From assembly GCA_903885795.1 (NCBI GenBank), contig CAISJV010000078.1, forward strand, positions 1 through 64,000: a stretch of 64,000 bases of DNA, read 5' to 3'. The DNA comes from an uncultured delta proteobacterium (GTDB taxonomy: Bacteria; Desulfobacterota; Syntrophia; Syntrophales; UBA8958). Shown piece after piece: positions 40,417 to 49,155 of the stretch (position 1 is the stretch's first letter; every line of letters starts with the position of its first letter). Under the pieces are notes generated by a model that worked only from the letters and a program-made list of their open reading frames with translations, was not told the DNA's origin and did not search any database. Both the position numbers and the translations under genes were made by a program.

Positions 40417-42210
40417 ATGAAATACTTGAGGTATCGTGACGGAATCAGATCCCTCCTGCTGATCTTATTTCTCATCGGTGTATGGATTCCCCTTGAGGTT
40501 CGGGCTGCGGACAAGCCCCTCCAGAATAATCAAAAGACGATCCAGAACCGTGTACCACCGGCACCGGCATCCCCTTCCCTGAAACCGGCAAGCGGTCCCA
40601 CCTTACTGGAAGTACAAACACAGACATACACGGATATCCAGAAGGCCATCCTGAACCGCCTGAAAACAGGGAATGGGTCCATAAAATCCGCAAAAGGCGC
40701 CGTCCCCCTGCGAGAGCGGTTTTATAGCGAGCGCCAGTTTCAGCCCGCCTGGATTCGCGACAAAACGGTTTCCGATCAGGCCCCGCGACTCCTCCAGGCC
40801 CTCAGGGAAGCAGACCGGGAAGGTCTCAATCCCCTTGACTATCGGGTTGATCAGATAGAATCACTTCTGACTCAGTTCAAACAGCGGCGAAATGGCGGCA
40901 ATACCATCAGTGTGGAATCATGGGCTGAACTGGACGTCATGCTGACTGATGCCTTTTTTTCCTACGGCACCCATGTATCCACGGGTCGGCTTGATCCGGG
41001 GAAGTGGTTTTATCAATGGATTCCCTATCGCCGTACCGTGGACCTTGTCCAGGTCATCAATGAGGCGCTGGACAAGAAGGATGTGGAAGGCGCGCTTAAA
41101 AGCCTCCCCCCGCGTTATCCGGCTTATGCGCAACTGCGGACGGAGCTGGCCAATTACCGGCGAATTGCCGCCGACGGCGGCTGGGCTGTCATCCCGGAAA
41201 AAACAATCCTCAAAAAAGGAAGCAACGGGCAGCCGGTTACCCTCCTTAAGCACCGGTTGGTCATCGCCGGCGATCTGGATGGTGCGACGCTGGGATTGGA
41301 CGAACACTTCGACGGCATTCTGCAGGCGGCCCTGCAAAGGTTTCAGGAGCGACATGGCCTCAAGACAAACGGCGTCATGGATGAAGAAACCAGAAAGGCG
41401 CTGAACTTTTCCGTTGAGAAACGCATCCGCCAGATCGAATGGAACATGGAAAGATGGCGCTGGCTGCCCGACGAACTCGGTCCGCGTTACATCATGGTGA
41501 ACATTCCCGATTACCGCCTCTTTGTCGTGGAAAACCAGGTCACGATCATGTCCATGAAAACGGTGGTCGGAAAATTAACAAACCCTACACCCGTCTTTAT
41601 GGACAATATGAGCTACCTGGAACTCAACCCGACCTGGAATCTTCCCAATTCTATTGTCGCGGAAGAGATGATTCCCAAAGTCAAGAAGGATCCCGATTTC
41701 TTGACGAAAAAACGTATCCGCATCTATAAAAACTGGAGCCCCACCGCCCAGGAAATCGATCCCGACACCATCGACTGGGCCACGATGAATCCCAAGAAGT
41801 TCCCCTACCGGATGATCCAGGATATCGGCGTCAATCCATTGGGCCGGATCAAATTCATGTTTCCCAACCAGTTTGACGTCTATCTCCATGATACGACACA
41901 AAAAAGCCTTTTTCAGCGGTCAAAGCGCATGTACAGCCACGGATGCATCCGGGTGGAAAGGCCCTATGACCTGGGGGAATGGGTTTTAAAGGACGATCCG
42001 GCGTGGTCGAAAGAGAGGCTCATTAAAGAAATTAAAAAGGGGAAAAGGCAGGTGGTCAACCTTCCCAAACATATCCCCGTTTATGTCATCTATCTAACGG
42101 CATGGTTTGACACCCGCGGTCATATCCATTTCCGGGATGACATATACGACTATGACAAGAGCCTCGAAAAGGTTTTGAAAATGTCGAATTCCCCTTCGGG
42201 TAAGGTTTAG
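40417..42210 (+). CDS. L,D-transpeptidase (YcbB/LdtD-like)
   Basis: 597 residues from the ATG at 40417 (GGAG 9 nt upstream). An N-terminal membrane/signal segment (about 12-33, LLLILFLIGVWIPLEVRAAD) is followed by a Pro-rich linker, a scaffold domain (about 100-260), a peptidoglycan-binding domain (about 265-335: KGSNGQPVTLLKHRLVIAGD...FQERHGLKTNGVMDEETRKA) and a YkuD catalytic domain with HDTTQKSLFQRSKRM and SHGCIRVE (catalytic Cys about 510). It makes 3-3 cross-links in peptidoglycan. It follows a terminator and has its own transcript, ending in a hairpin before the ECF genes. Confidence 0.9.
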   Translation: MKYLRYRDGIRSLLLILFLIGVWIPLEVRAADKPLQNNQKTIQNRVPPAPASPSLKPASGPTLLEVQTQTYTDIQKAILNRLKTGNGSIKSAKGAVPLRERFYSERQFQPAWIRDKTVSDQAPRLLQALREADREGLNPLDYRVDQIESLLTQFKQRRNGGNTISVESWAELDVMLTDAFFSYGTHVSTGRLDPGKWFYQWIPYRRTVDLVQVINEALDKKDVEGALKSLPPRYPAYAQLRTELANYRRIAADGGWAVIPEKTILKKGSNGQPVTLLKHRLVIAGDLDGATLGLDEHFDGILQAALQRFQERHGLKTNGVMDEETRKALNFSVEKRIRQIEWNMERWRWLPDELGPRYIMVNIPDYRLFVVENQVTIMSMKTVVGKLTNPTPVFMDNMSYLELNPTWNLPNSIVAEEMIPKVKKDPDFLTKKRIRIYKNWSPTAQEIDPDTIDWATMNPKKFPYRMIQDIGVNPLGRIKFMFPNQFDVYLHDTTQKSLFQRSKRMYSHGCIRVERPYDLGEWVLKDDPAWSKERLIKEIKKGKRQVVNLPKHIPVYVIYLTAWFDTRGHIHFRDDIYDYDKSLEKVLKMSNSPSGKV

Positions 42211-42225
42211 AAAAATCTCCCCCCA

Positions 42226-42246
42226 CCCCTCTTTAGAAAAGAGGGG
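42226..42246. repeat. CCCCTCTTT hairpin upstream of the ECF genes
   Basis: CCCCTCTTT (42226-42234) pairs with AAAGAGGGG (42238-42246). It belongs to the same type as the inner hairpin at 12970-12991 (C-run plus TTT). AAGGAGG of the next gene begins 5 nt later, so it may affect translation of the ECF operon. Confidence 0.65.
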
Positions 42247-42265
42247 AGAAAAGGAGGTCCACACG

Positions 42266-43012
42266 ATGCAACATGCCCTGCTGATGTGGAAGAACACCCG
42301 GATGATTGTTCTTACGTCCGTTTGCGCGGCCATCTACGCGGCAACCCTCATCGCCTTCAAAACGGTTGTTCCCATTATTCCCGGCGTTACCGAGGTCCGG
42401 GTGGCCGGCGTATTTCCCATGACCTTCGGTTTCCTTTTCGGACCGGCAGGGGCATGGGGTCTGGCCATCGGTAACGTTATCGGCGACATCTTCGGCGGCA
42501 CCCTCAGTCCCGCCTCCATAGCCGGATTCATAGGTAATTTCCTGATGGGATACCTTCCCTACACCCTCTGGTCAACCCTGATTCCCGTCGCCAACGGGAC
42601 ATATGCATGGGATGCCAAGAGCGTTCGCAGCTGGCTCACATACATTGTCATTGCCTTCATTTCCGGAGCCGCAGCGGGAGTCGTCATTGGCGCCTTCGCC
42701 GATGCCATCGGCATGGTCCCTTACGCGATCATCTCCAAAATCATCACTATCAACAACTTCATCGGCTCTCTCATAGGGATTATGCTCCTGATCGCCGTTT
42801 TCGATGTTACCAAAAACCAGTTGCGTCTTTTCTGGCCCGAGGTTATGGATGTATCTGTTGCCAACACGGCGATGAAAGCCTCTCTCGGCGCCTGGCTGGT
42901 GGCGGCAGGGTGTATTCTGGGCGTCTTTGGCGGTTTCGTGCCCGGGCTGTCATGGACGGCCGTCTCCTGGCCGGCAACTTGCCTGATCATGGGGGGAAGC
43001 TTACTCCTATGA
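42266..43012 (+). CDS. ECF transporter S component, substrate unknown
   Basis: 248 residues, five or six hydrophobic segments. The first half (MIVLTSVCAAIYAATLIAF, TEVRVAGVFPMTFGFLFGP, GAWGLAIGNVIGDIFGGTLS, GFIGNFLMGYLPYTLW) is typical of ECF S components, which bind a vitamin or metal; I cannot name the substrate. The ATPase gene starts 7 bp after its stop and EcfT follows, so the three form a complete transporter. AAGGAGG precedes the ATG. Confidence 0.8.
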   Translation: MQHALLMWKNTRMIVLTSVCAAIYAATLIAFKTVVPIIPGVTEVRVAGVFPMTFGFLFGPAGAWGLAIGNVIGDIFGGTLSPASIAGFIGNFLMGYLPYTLWSTLIPVANGTYAWDAKSVRSWLTYIVIAFISGAAAGVVIGAFADAIGMVPYAIISKIITINNFIGSLIGIMLLIAVFDVTKNQLRLFWPEVMDVSVANTAMKASLGAWLVAAGCILGVFGGFVPGLSWTAVSWPATCLIMGGSLLL

Positions 43013-43019
43013 GGTCTTC

Positions 43020-44717
43020 ATGACTTCATCAATTGTCTTTGACCATCTTTCCTTTTCCTATCAGAACACATCCATACCGGCCTTACAGGATATCTCCGGA
43101 GAAATGTCCCGGGGCAGTTTCACGATGGTCATGGGCCATAGCGGCGCCGGAAAATCAACGCTCTGCTGCGCAATCAACGGTCTTGTTCCCCGCTTCCTGC
43201 GGGGTGATTACGCAGGCGGGGTAATTGTGGAGGGGATGGAAGCAGGTAAAAACATCGTCCCCGAGATGGCACAAGTAGTGGGGATCGTCCTTCAGGACTT
43301 TGAGGCGCAACTCTTCTCAACCAATGTGGAACTTGAAATGGCTTTTGGCCTGGAAAACAAATGTCTCCCAAGGACGGCCATGGAAGAGAGGATTGATACC
43401 TACATGCGAGTGGTCGGCCTGGAAGAGCTGCGGAAAAGGGACACCGCAACCCTGTCGGGAGGACAGAAACAGCGCCTGGCCATTGGTTCCGTTTTGGCAA
43501 TGGAAACTCCCGTCCTCGTCATGGATGAGCCCACGACGGATATCGACCCGGAAGGCCGCCGCCATATCCTCTCCCTTATTAGAACTCTGAGAGTCGGGGA
43601 GAGGACACTTGTCGTGACCGACCTTGACGCTGAGGCTGCGGTGCAGGCTGATCAAGTCTGGCTTTTGAAAGACGGACAGCTTGCAGCTCAGGGAACTCCT
43701 GTGGAAATCCTGACGGATTCATCTCTGATCGAATCCTGCGGCGTCCGGCCCTTGGCAACGGTCGCCCTCTTCCAGGCGATGAACTGGCCCGGCCAACCCC
43801 TGACAGTGGAAGCTGCGGTGGCGGAGATTGAAAGCCGCCGTCTTATCTGCCCCCGCCGCCCGGAATGCCGGGCAATATCAACACTTACCAACGGCAAAGT
43901 TATCCTGGAGGCCCGGAACCTTTCATACCGATACCCGTCCGGCGACATAAACGCCCTTAATGATATCGCTCTGACAATTAACGAAGGAGATTTCGTGGCC
44001 ATGCTGGGGCAGAACGGCTCCGGAAAAACAACCCTGGCAAAGCACTTCAACGGCCTCCTTAAACCCACAGTGGGGGACATGCTCATCCGGGGCCGACCAG
44101 TCAACGATTACCGTCGCCACAAGCTGGCCAGAGAGGTAGGATATGTCTTCCAGAACCCCGATCATCAGATATTTGCCTCCACCGTCCGTGAAGAAGTGGC
44201 CTTCGGACCGCGCATCCTGGGAATGGACCGAAAGACGCTGGAACGTAATATCGCTGAATCTCTTGACGCCACAGGCCTGAGCGGCTTTGAGGACAAGAAT
44301 CCTTTCCTCCTCAACCGGGGCGAAAGACAGCGCGTGGCGGTGGCGTCAATCCTTGCCGTCAAACCCGCCGTCATTATCCTCGACGAACCGACAACAGGGC
44401 TGGATTATGTCCACCAGCGGGACACAATGGAGATGCTGAAACGACTCAACCAGCTTGGACATACGATTATTATCATCACCCATGCCATGTGGATCGCCGA
44501 GGCCTACGCCAGGCGCAGCATCCTGATGAAGGAGGGACGGATTCTCCTTGATGGATCGACACCAACGGTATTTTCCGATGAAAACATGCTGGCGGCATCC
44601 TCTTTGGCGCCTTCCGATCTTATCCGCCTCAGAAATCGTCTCGGCTTGGCCGCGATGACATTGACCGATATGGTGAAGGAACTCAAGAGTGAAGCTGTTC
44701 CACCCGGATCGTTTTGA
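43020..44717 (+). CDS. ECF transporter ATPase with two fused ABC domains
   Basis: 565 residues carrying two ATPase domains. Domain 1 (about 1-240): Walker A GHSGAGKST (about 39-47), signature LSGGQKQRLAIG, Walker B VLVMDEPTTDIDPE. Domain 2 (about 290-530): Walker A GQNGSGKTT (about 330), a variant signature LLNRGERQRVAVA in place of LSGGQ, Walker B VIILDEPTTGLDYV. They correspond to EcfA1 and EcfA2, normally two genes, here one chain. The changed signature suggests unequal ATP sites. It is cotranscribed with the S and T genes. Confidence 0.92.
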   Translation: MTSSIVFDHLSFSYQNTSIPALQDISGEMSRGSFTMVMGHSGAGKSTLCCAINGLVPRFLRGDYAGGVIVEGMEAGKNIVPEMAQVVGIVLQDFEAQLFSTNVELEMAFGLENKCLPRTAMEERIDTYMRVVGLEELRKRDTATLSGGQKQRLAIGSVLAMETPVLVMDEPTTDIDPEGRRHILSLIRTLRVGERTLVVTDLDAEAAVQADQVWLLKDGQLAAQGTPVEILTDSSLIESCGVRPLATVALFQAMNWPGQPLTVEAAVAEIESRRLICPRRPECRAISTLTNGKVILEARNLSYRYPSGDINALNDIALTINEGDFVAMLGQNGSGKTTLAKHFNGLLKPTVGDMLIRGRPVNDYRRHKLAREVGYVFQNPDHQIFASTVREEVAFGPRILGMDRKTLERNIAESLDATGLSGFEDKNPFLLNRGERQRVAVASILAVKPAVIILDEPTTGLDYVHQRDTMEMLKRLNQLGHTIIIITHAMWIAEAYARRSILMKEGRILLDGSTPTVFSDENMLAASSLAPSDLIRLRNRLGLAAMTLTDMVKELKSEAVPPGSF

Positions 44718-44741
44718 AGCTTACGATATGGACTTTGCGAG

Positions 44742-45536
44742 ATGAATCTGACATTTTATAATGATGAGGCAACATGGCTCCACCGACTTGACCCCCGCAC
44801 CAAGATCGGTGGGGTCCTGCTGATTTTCGCTATCTGCCTGTGCTTCAATCATCCTCTGTTTATAGCTTTAATCCTCACCGGCGTACTGGCTATCTTCACG
44901 ACTGCCAAATCAATGAAAGTTTTATGGAAACTCCGGTTTCTCCTCGTCCTGCTTTTTGTCTTCAGCGTCGTCCTCTGGCCATTTTTTATTAAAGGCAAGA
45001 CCGTCCTGTTCCAATGGCATGGTCTCGAAGTCAGTAGCGAGTCCCTCCTTTACGGGTTTGCCATGGGCCTGCGTCTGATGACCTTTGTGAGGGCCGGACT
45101 GCTGCTTTTAGCCACGACGAAAAACGAAGAAATTGCCAACGGCCTGATTCGCCTCGGCATCCCCTATCCCGTCGCTTTTGCCCTCGCCACCGCTATCCGC
45201 CTGGCACCGACTTTCGCCGATGCCGGGGCTACCATTGTCCAGGCCCAGGTGTCCCGGGGACTTGATCTGGATTCGAAAAATATTTTCATCCGTTTTAAAA
45301 GATTTACCCCCCTGTCCATCCCCATATTTATCTCCGCCATGCGCTACACAAATTTCCTGGCTATGGCCTTGGAATCGAAAGGTTTTCGACCCGACACCCC
45401 CAGAACCAGCTACTACGAAGCGCGGATTACGGGAAGGGACTGGCTGGCAATGGGAGTCCTGACCCTAACCTTTGCAGCCTGCCTCTATCTGAGGCTCTCC
45501 CTTCACTGGGGAATCATCATCCCCGGACGGTTGTAA
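44742..45536 (+). CDS. ecfT: ECF transporter T component (EcfT)
   Basis: 264 residues with about five hydrophobic segments. N-terminal WLHRLDPRTKIGGVLLIFAI is the family's DPRTK motif; C-terminal QAQVSRGLDLDSKNIF carries the conserved A-x-x-x-R-G-like coupling helix (SRGLD), and MRYTNFLAMALESKGFRPD (R-G/S-F motif) contacts the second ATPase. It joins the S component to the ATPases. It starts 24 bp after the ATPase gene. No terminator with a clear T-run is visible in the following 170 bp. Confidence 0.93.
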   Translation: MNLTFYNDEATWLHRLDPRTKIGGVLLIFAICLCFNHPLFIALILTGVLAIFTTAKSMKVLWKLRFLLVLLFVFSVVLWPFFIKGKTVLFQWHGLEVSSESLLYGFAMGLRLMTFVRAGLLLLATTKNEEIANGLIRLGIPYPVAFALATAIRLAPTFADAGATIVQAQVSRGLDLDSKNIFIRFKRFTPLSIPIFISAMRYTNFLAMALESKGFRPDTPRTSYYEARITGRDWLAMGVLTLTFAACLYLRLSLHWGIIIPGRL

Positions 45537-45704
45537 CTAAAACCTGGACAAAGAATCCATCAGACAAAATCTGATCCCCAACAGCAAATATCCTGATCCT
45601 TTTAAACGGCCTTTTCTCATCTCATATTCATCATTCCCCTGATTGTTGAAAATGCCTTTCGGGATTATCCTGGGGTCGAAAGAAAGAGAGAGGAGATAAC
45701 GATC

Positions 45705-45779
45705 ATGAAAAAGGAAAAGAAAACATACAAGGGTTGGGTTGATCCAATGTGCACGCCTTACCTCTACAAGAAAGGCTGA
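45705..45779 (+). CDS. 24-residue small ORF
   Basis: Encodes MKKEKKTYKGWVDPMCTPYL then YKKG and TGA. The ATG has a good GAGGAG site 8 nt upstream in a purine-rich leader. The lysine-rich start and single Cys in a PMCTPYLY segment have no match that I know; it could be a small regulatory or modified peptide or chance. It lies in the 700-bp gap between ecfT and the next gene, followed by three tandem hairpins. Confidence 0.45.
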   Translation: MKKEKKTYKGWVDPMCTPYLYKKG

Positions 45780-45800
45780 TAGTCCCGAGAACACATAGGG

Positions 45801-45909
45801 TCTGCCATGTAGGCAGAAGGTTTAGAGAGAGGCAACAATACCGGACGATATGATTACCTGCCTCTCTCAAGATTAAGGGCGGTGTTTTACAGACTCCGCC
45901 CTTAATCTT
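45801..45909 (+). ncRNA. Three tandem hairpins, possible structured RNA
   Basis: Stems follow one another: TCTGCC/GGCAGA (45801-45817), a 10-bp stem GAGAGAGGCA/TGCCTCTCTC (45825-45868) and a 14-bp perfect stem at 45869-45882 with 45896-45909 (AAGATTAAGGGCGG and its complement). No T-run ends the last stem, so it is not a standard terminator. The density suggests a structured RNA or a REP-type cluster; no known RNA family is recognised. Confidence 0.4.
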
Positions 45910-46081
45910 GTCCGTAAATAATCCTTACCGGCTCGCATCCCATCTTCACGTCATCTTTCCCCGTGTCTCAATCGTAAAATCCTAGACGTAGCGCTGCTAC
46001 GCCTACGGTTTTACTCAATCGACCCTGATAAATCTGACATAAAGCTGGGCGCGATCCCAGGCAAAGTTATTTACGGACAAG
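45907..46081. mobile_element. MITE-like inverted-repeat element
   Basis: 175 bp bounded by 15-bp perfect inverted repeats CTTGTCCGTAAATAA (45907-45921) and its complement (46067-46081). Inside is a 6-bp hairpin CGTAGC/GCTACG and GTAAAA/TTTTAC pairs. It encodes no protein. Size and ends fit a non-autonomous repeat element; its relation to a transposase cannot be seen here. Confidence 0.55.
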
Positions 46082-46239
46082 CTCTTAGTTTTTTCAATTA
46101 GGACTTCAGAAACAGAAAGACTGATCATCCGAATACCCCCACCCGGATTTTGCCGCCATGCTAAATAATGTATGATCTGCCGCTTTTTATGGTAAAGGAC
46201 CTTCATAAGATCAGAATAAGGACCGTCTGGCGGTGAAAT

Positions 46240-46428
46240 ATGAAAAGGGGTGTCCTCGTGAAGCAGGAAAAGCGCAACTTTGATCATGAAGCATCATCAT
46301 GGGATGAAAAACCGGGAAGAGTAAAACTGGCCGAGGATGTTTTTTCAACAATAAGAAGGGAAATCGCTCTTACCAAAAACATGGATGCACTTGATTATCC
46401 AATCCAAGGTCAGAAGGCGCATAAATGA
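46240..46428 (+). pseudogene. Truncated SAM-dependent methyltransferase
   Basis: 62 codons. NFDHEASSWDEKPGRVKLAE then REIALTKNMDALDY matches the N-terminus of class I methyltransferases that continue with a glycine-rich VLDFGCGTG loop; here the chain turns into PIQGQKAHK and stops. The rest of the enzyme is absent, so it is a fragment. It overlaps the open frame of the next gene by 4 bp. Confidence 0.6.
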
Positions 46429-46505
46429 ATATGCCGAAAAGAATTGGACTGGCAAATAATGAACCACAGGTAATGCAAAAAAAACAAAATTCGGAGGTGA
46501 GATTA

Positions 46506-47099
46506 ATGAAAAGAATAGGGATATGTTTTTTGATGTGCTTGCTAATGTCAGGATTGGTTTACGCGAAGGAGGATGCCAAAATGAAGGATACGTTTTCAAT
46601 AATTCATGCAAGAAAGAGCGTAAGGAATTTTGCCGGCGTACCAGTAAGCAAAGCCGATCTTGATAAGATCATCAAGGCGGGAATGGCGGCTCCGACGGCA
46701 GCTAATATGCAGCCATGGTCATTCATCGTTATAACAGAGAGAAAAATCATGGATGATCTTGCCGCTGGGCTTCCTAATGCGAAGATGCTTACCAAAGCGG
46801 GTGCAGCGATCATCGTCTGTACCGAACCTGATAAGGCAAATGGGAAGAGTAAGGACTTAGCAATAATTGATGCATCGCTAGCAGGTGAAAACATCCTGCT
46901 GGCTATTGAAGCCCTTGATCTTGGCGGTGTATGGACGGCTGCATATCCATATCCGGACAGGCTGAAGCATGTAAAAACTGTTCTCAAGATACCTGAGGAA
47001 GTTATCCCTTTGAATGTCATCGCCATAGGTGTTCCCGCTGGGCATGATAAACCGAAAGACAAATACAAAAAGGAAAGAATTCACTGGGAGATATGGTAA
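46506..47099 (+). CDS. Exported nitroreductase-family protein
   Basis: 197 residues from the ATG at 46506 (GGAGG about 9 nt upstream). An N-terminal signal peptide (MKRIGICFLMCLLMSGLVYA) is followed by a nitroreductase domain: IIHARKSVRNFAGVPVSKAD holds the FMN-binding ARKSVR motif, AAPTAANMQPWSFIVITERK the second, and GVWTAAYPYP and VIPLNVIAIGVPAGH the rest. Nitroreductases usually work in the cytoplasm; an exported form suggests redox chemistry in the periplasm. It follows the methyltransferase fragment. Confidence 0.85.
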   Translation: MKRIGICFLMCLLMSGLVYAKEDAKMKDTFSIIHARKSVRNFAGVPVSKADLDKIIKAGMAAPTAANMQPWSFIVITERKIMDDLAAGLPNAKMLTKAGAAIIVCTEPDKANGKSKDLAIIDASLAGENILLAIEALDLGGVWTAAYPYPDRLKHVKTVLKIPEEVIPLNVIAIGVPAGHDKPKDKYKKERIHWEIW

Positions 47100-47297
47100 T
47101 GGCGGTCAGCCTCTGCAGGAAACCTTACTAGAGCTGAATACAACTGAAAACATATATAGTAAGCAGGTCGAGAAACCCTATCCTGGATATGCATTATGGA
47201 GAAAGATGCTCTGACTAGGATTCCCATGGCTCTCATAATTTTTGTTAACAATGTCTATTGCTCGAAATGCTTGTTTTCTTGATCAGTCTTAAATTCA

Positions 47298-47975
47298 TTA
47301 CATGCTCCCAGCCTTAGGATCTTTCAATCCTTTTATCTGGGACAAGAAAAAAGGTGGCATGATCTTTTCGAAGTCCTTTACAAATGATTCACGATCAACA
47401 TAGTGAATGGCCTTCCAACCTTTCTGCCTTGCCCTGTCTACGTGTCCGGGATCATCATCAATAAACAGCATTCGATCCGGTTTGGTTTTCAGTGTGTGAA
47501 CAATATCATCAAAGAGAGTTATATCCCGTTTGCCCTTGCCCAGGTAATAACTGTTGAAGATGTGATCAAACCATCTGTAAAAATCTAATCGTTCATTCAA
47601 CCTGTCTATCATGTCCGTCTGGTCACTGAGGATGCCGACAATGATATTTTCAGATTTCAGCTTCTTTACCAGATCAATCATCCATCCTCTCAATACGAAC
47701 CGAGATAAGAATTCCGCTTTGAGGGCGGCATTGTCTCCCTTAACACCTGTTTTCTCTTTCAGTTCACTCCAGAATACTTCCTCAGATGCTTTCCCCAGAA
47801 TATAGCCCGTTGAATAATTGACGTCAAAAGCCACTTGAATAAATTCATTTTCATCAAGTCCATTTGCTTTTGCAATAACCTTAAGACCATTCCTGAAACC
47901 TTCCTCAGCGATCACACCGCCAAAATCAAACAGAACCACATCAATCTTGCCGTTACCCATTATTTTTTTATCCAT
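47298..47975 (-). CDS. HAD-superfamily hydrolase
   Basis: 225 residues. Motif I VVLFDFGGVIAEEGF (nucleophile Asp near 16; the second Asp of DxD is Gly, as in the epoxide-hydrolase-like HAD subfamily IA), motif II VGILSDQTDM, a Lys region GKGKRDITLFDDI and motif IV MLFIDDDPGHV. It is probably a small phosphatase or dehalogenase-like enzyme; substrate unknown. It is transcribed alone on the minus strand. Confidence 0.85.
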   Translation of the reverse strand: MDKKIMGNGKIDVVLFDFGGVIAEEGFRNGLKVIAKANGLDENEFIQVAFDVNYSTGYILGKASEEVFWSELKEKTGVKGDNAALKAEFLSRFVLRGWMIDLVKKLKSENIIVGILSDQTDMIDRLNERLDFYRWFDHIFNSYYLGKGKRDITLFDDIVHTLKTKPDRMLFIDDDPGHVDRARQKGWKAIHYVDRESFVKDFEKIMPPFFLSQIKGLKDPKAGSM

Positions 47976-48082
47976 CAGAACCTCTAATGCCTATATTTTC
48001 TTAGCCTCAAAAGAACTTAAGCGTCATTGTGAGTAACAGTATGCCTGAAATCAGTGATGGGTTCCGGGTTGGTCATTCGGCG

Positions 48083-48517
48083 TCATGAAACCGCTTTTTC
48101 AAGATCAAGAATCCGCTGCCTCAACTCATCTGATATAATCGCCTTTTTATTTTCACGATAATTGAAGGCTACGATCAAGCCATCACCTTCGGCGGCTACC
48201 TTCTGGAGCCTTGTGCTGACCACAAGATAATTCATCATGAATCGGTCTTGCTCGATATTTGTCACCTTAGCACCAATGAGAACTTTGTCGGGATATGTCA
48301 AAGGCGCCCTGAATCGACAGGATGTGCTCGCCAGGATGGGGCCAATCCCTGTCCTGTTCATGAGATCCATAACATCCAATTTTCCAAAGTAGGCGATCCG
48401 GGCACTTTCAAAATATCTAAAATAGACAACGTTGTTCACATGCTGGAAAGCATCCATCTCCCCCCATACCACAGGGATCTCAATAACTACCGGGTAATCC
48501 TCTATAAGATTTTCCAT
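48083..48517 (-). CDS. Hotdog-fold thioesterase (4HBT, YbgC-like)
   Basis: 144 residues from the ATG at 48517 (AGGA upstream; the frame is open to 48622). EIPVVWGEMDAFQHVNNVVY then FRYFESARIAYF shows the family's catalytic acidic residue and the QHVNN motif (Asp/Glu near 17-18, Asn near 24-25). The following FRAPLTYPDKVLIGAKV strand is typical. It probably hydrolyses an acyl-CoA. Substrate unknown. Confidence 0.85.
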   Translation of the reverse strand: MENLIEDYPVVIEIPVVWGEMDAFQHVNNVVYFRYFESARIAYFGKLDVMDLMNRTGIGPILASTSCRFRAPLTYPDKVLIGAKVTNIEQDRFMMNYLVVSTRLQKVAAEGDGLIVAFNYRENKKAIISDELRQRILDLEKAVS

Positions 48518-48686
48518 TTCTGTATGATCCTGTTGTTTAGCGTCGAGGCATGTTTGAACCGAGATACTTGGCATAATGCAGATCTGTTTTGTTTTTATAT
48601 CCGGCAAAGGACATCTTGGCAATAAAATCGACCAGCGGATTGGTTATACCGTTCAAAAAGGTATGCTGTATGATTTTTCATGTTCT

Positions 48687-49076
48687 TTAAGGTTGTTTTT
48701 CCTTTATGGCTTTTAATAGACTTGCTGTATCAAAATATACCTCATTACGAACAATTTTATCATTTAATATTTCAACAATATCCAAGCCATAATCAACAAT
48801 GGTGTCATTATTAATCGTAAGAGACACTTTCCATTTCAACGTAAATCCATTTTCAGTTGGGAATATTTCAACATACTCATATTTCCAGTTGGGATAAAAA
48901 CTTATAAATTTTCTAAAATATCCGAATATTCGCTCCTTTCCCTTTAGACCTTGAGGTATAAAAGGATCTGAATAAAAAGCATCCACAGAATAAAATGATA
49001 TCAATAATTCGGGATTGTTACCCGTCCAAGCAGGCAACCATTGATTGCAAAAATCTTTTGCTTTTTCTGATTCCAT
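48687..49076 (-). CDS. SnoaL-like/NTF2-fold protein
   Basis: 129 residues from the ATG at 49076 (AAGGAG 6 nt upstream). WLPAWTGNNPELLISFYSVD and AFYSDPFIPQGLKGKERIFG are the family's opening helices; the remaining strands match an NTF2-like cone fold (SnoaL). Such proteins bind small hydrophobic ligands or act as minor enzymes; no active-site call is possible. Next to the aldo-keto reductase on the same strand. Confidence 0.75.
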   Translation of the reverse strand: MESEKAKDFCNQWLPAWTGNNPELLISFYSVDAFYSDPFIPQGLKGKERIFGYFRKFISFYPNWKYEYVEIFPTENGFTLKWKVSLTINNDTIVDYGLDIVEILNDKIVRNEVYFDTASLLKAIKEKQP

Positions 49077-49155
49077 GATTTTCTCCTTATGCAAAGACGT
49101 GAAGGATTTTATACTGCTGCCAGCAGGAAGCAGAGTTTATTATTTGAAGATCCTT

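Noticed and set aside
45777-45782. Selenocysteine TGA at the end of the 24-residue ORF
   Set aside because: The TGA is followed almost at once by TAG and the chain has no redox motif around it; the hairpins are too far and not SECIS-like.
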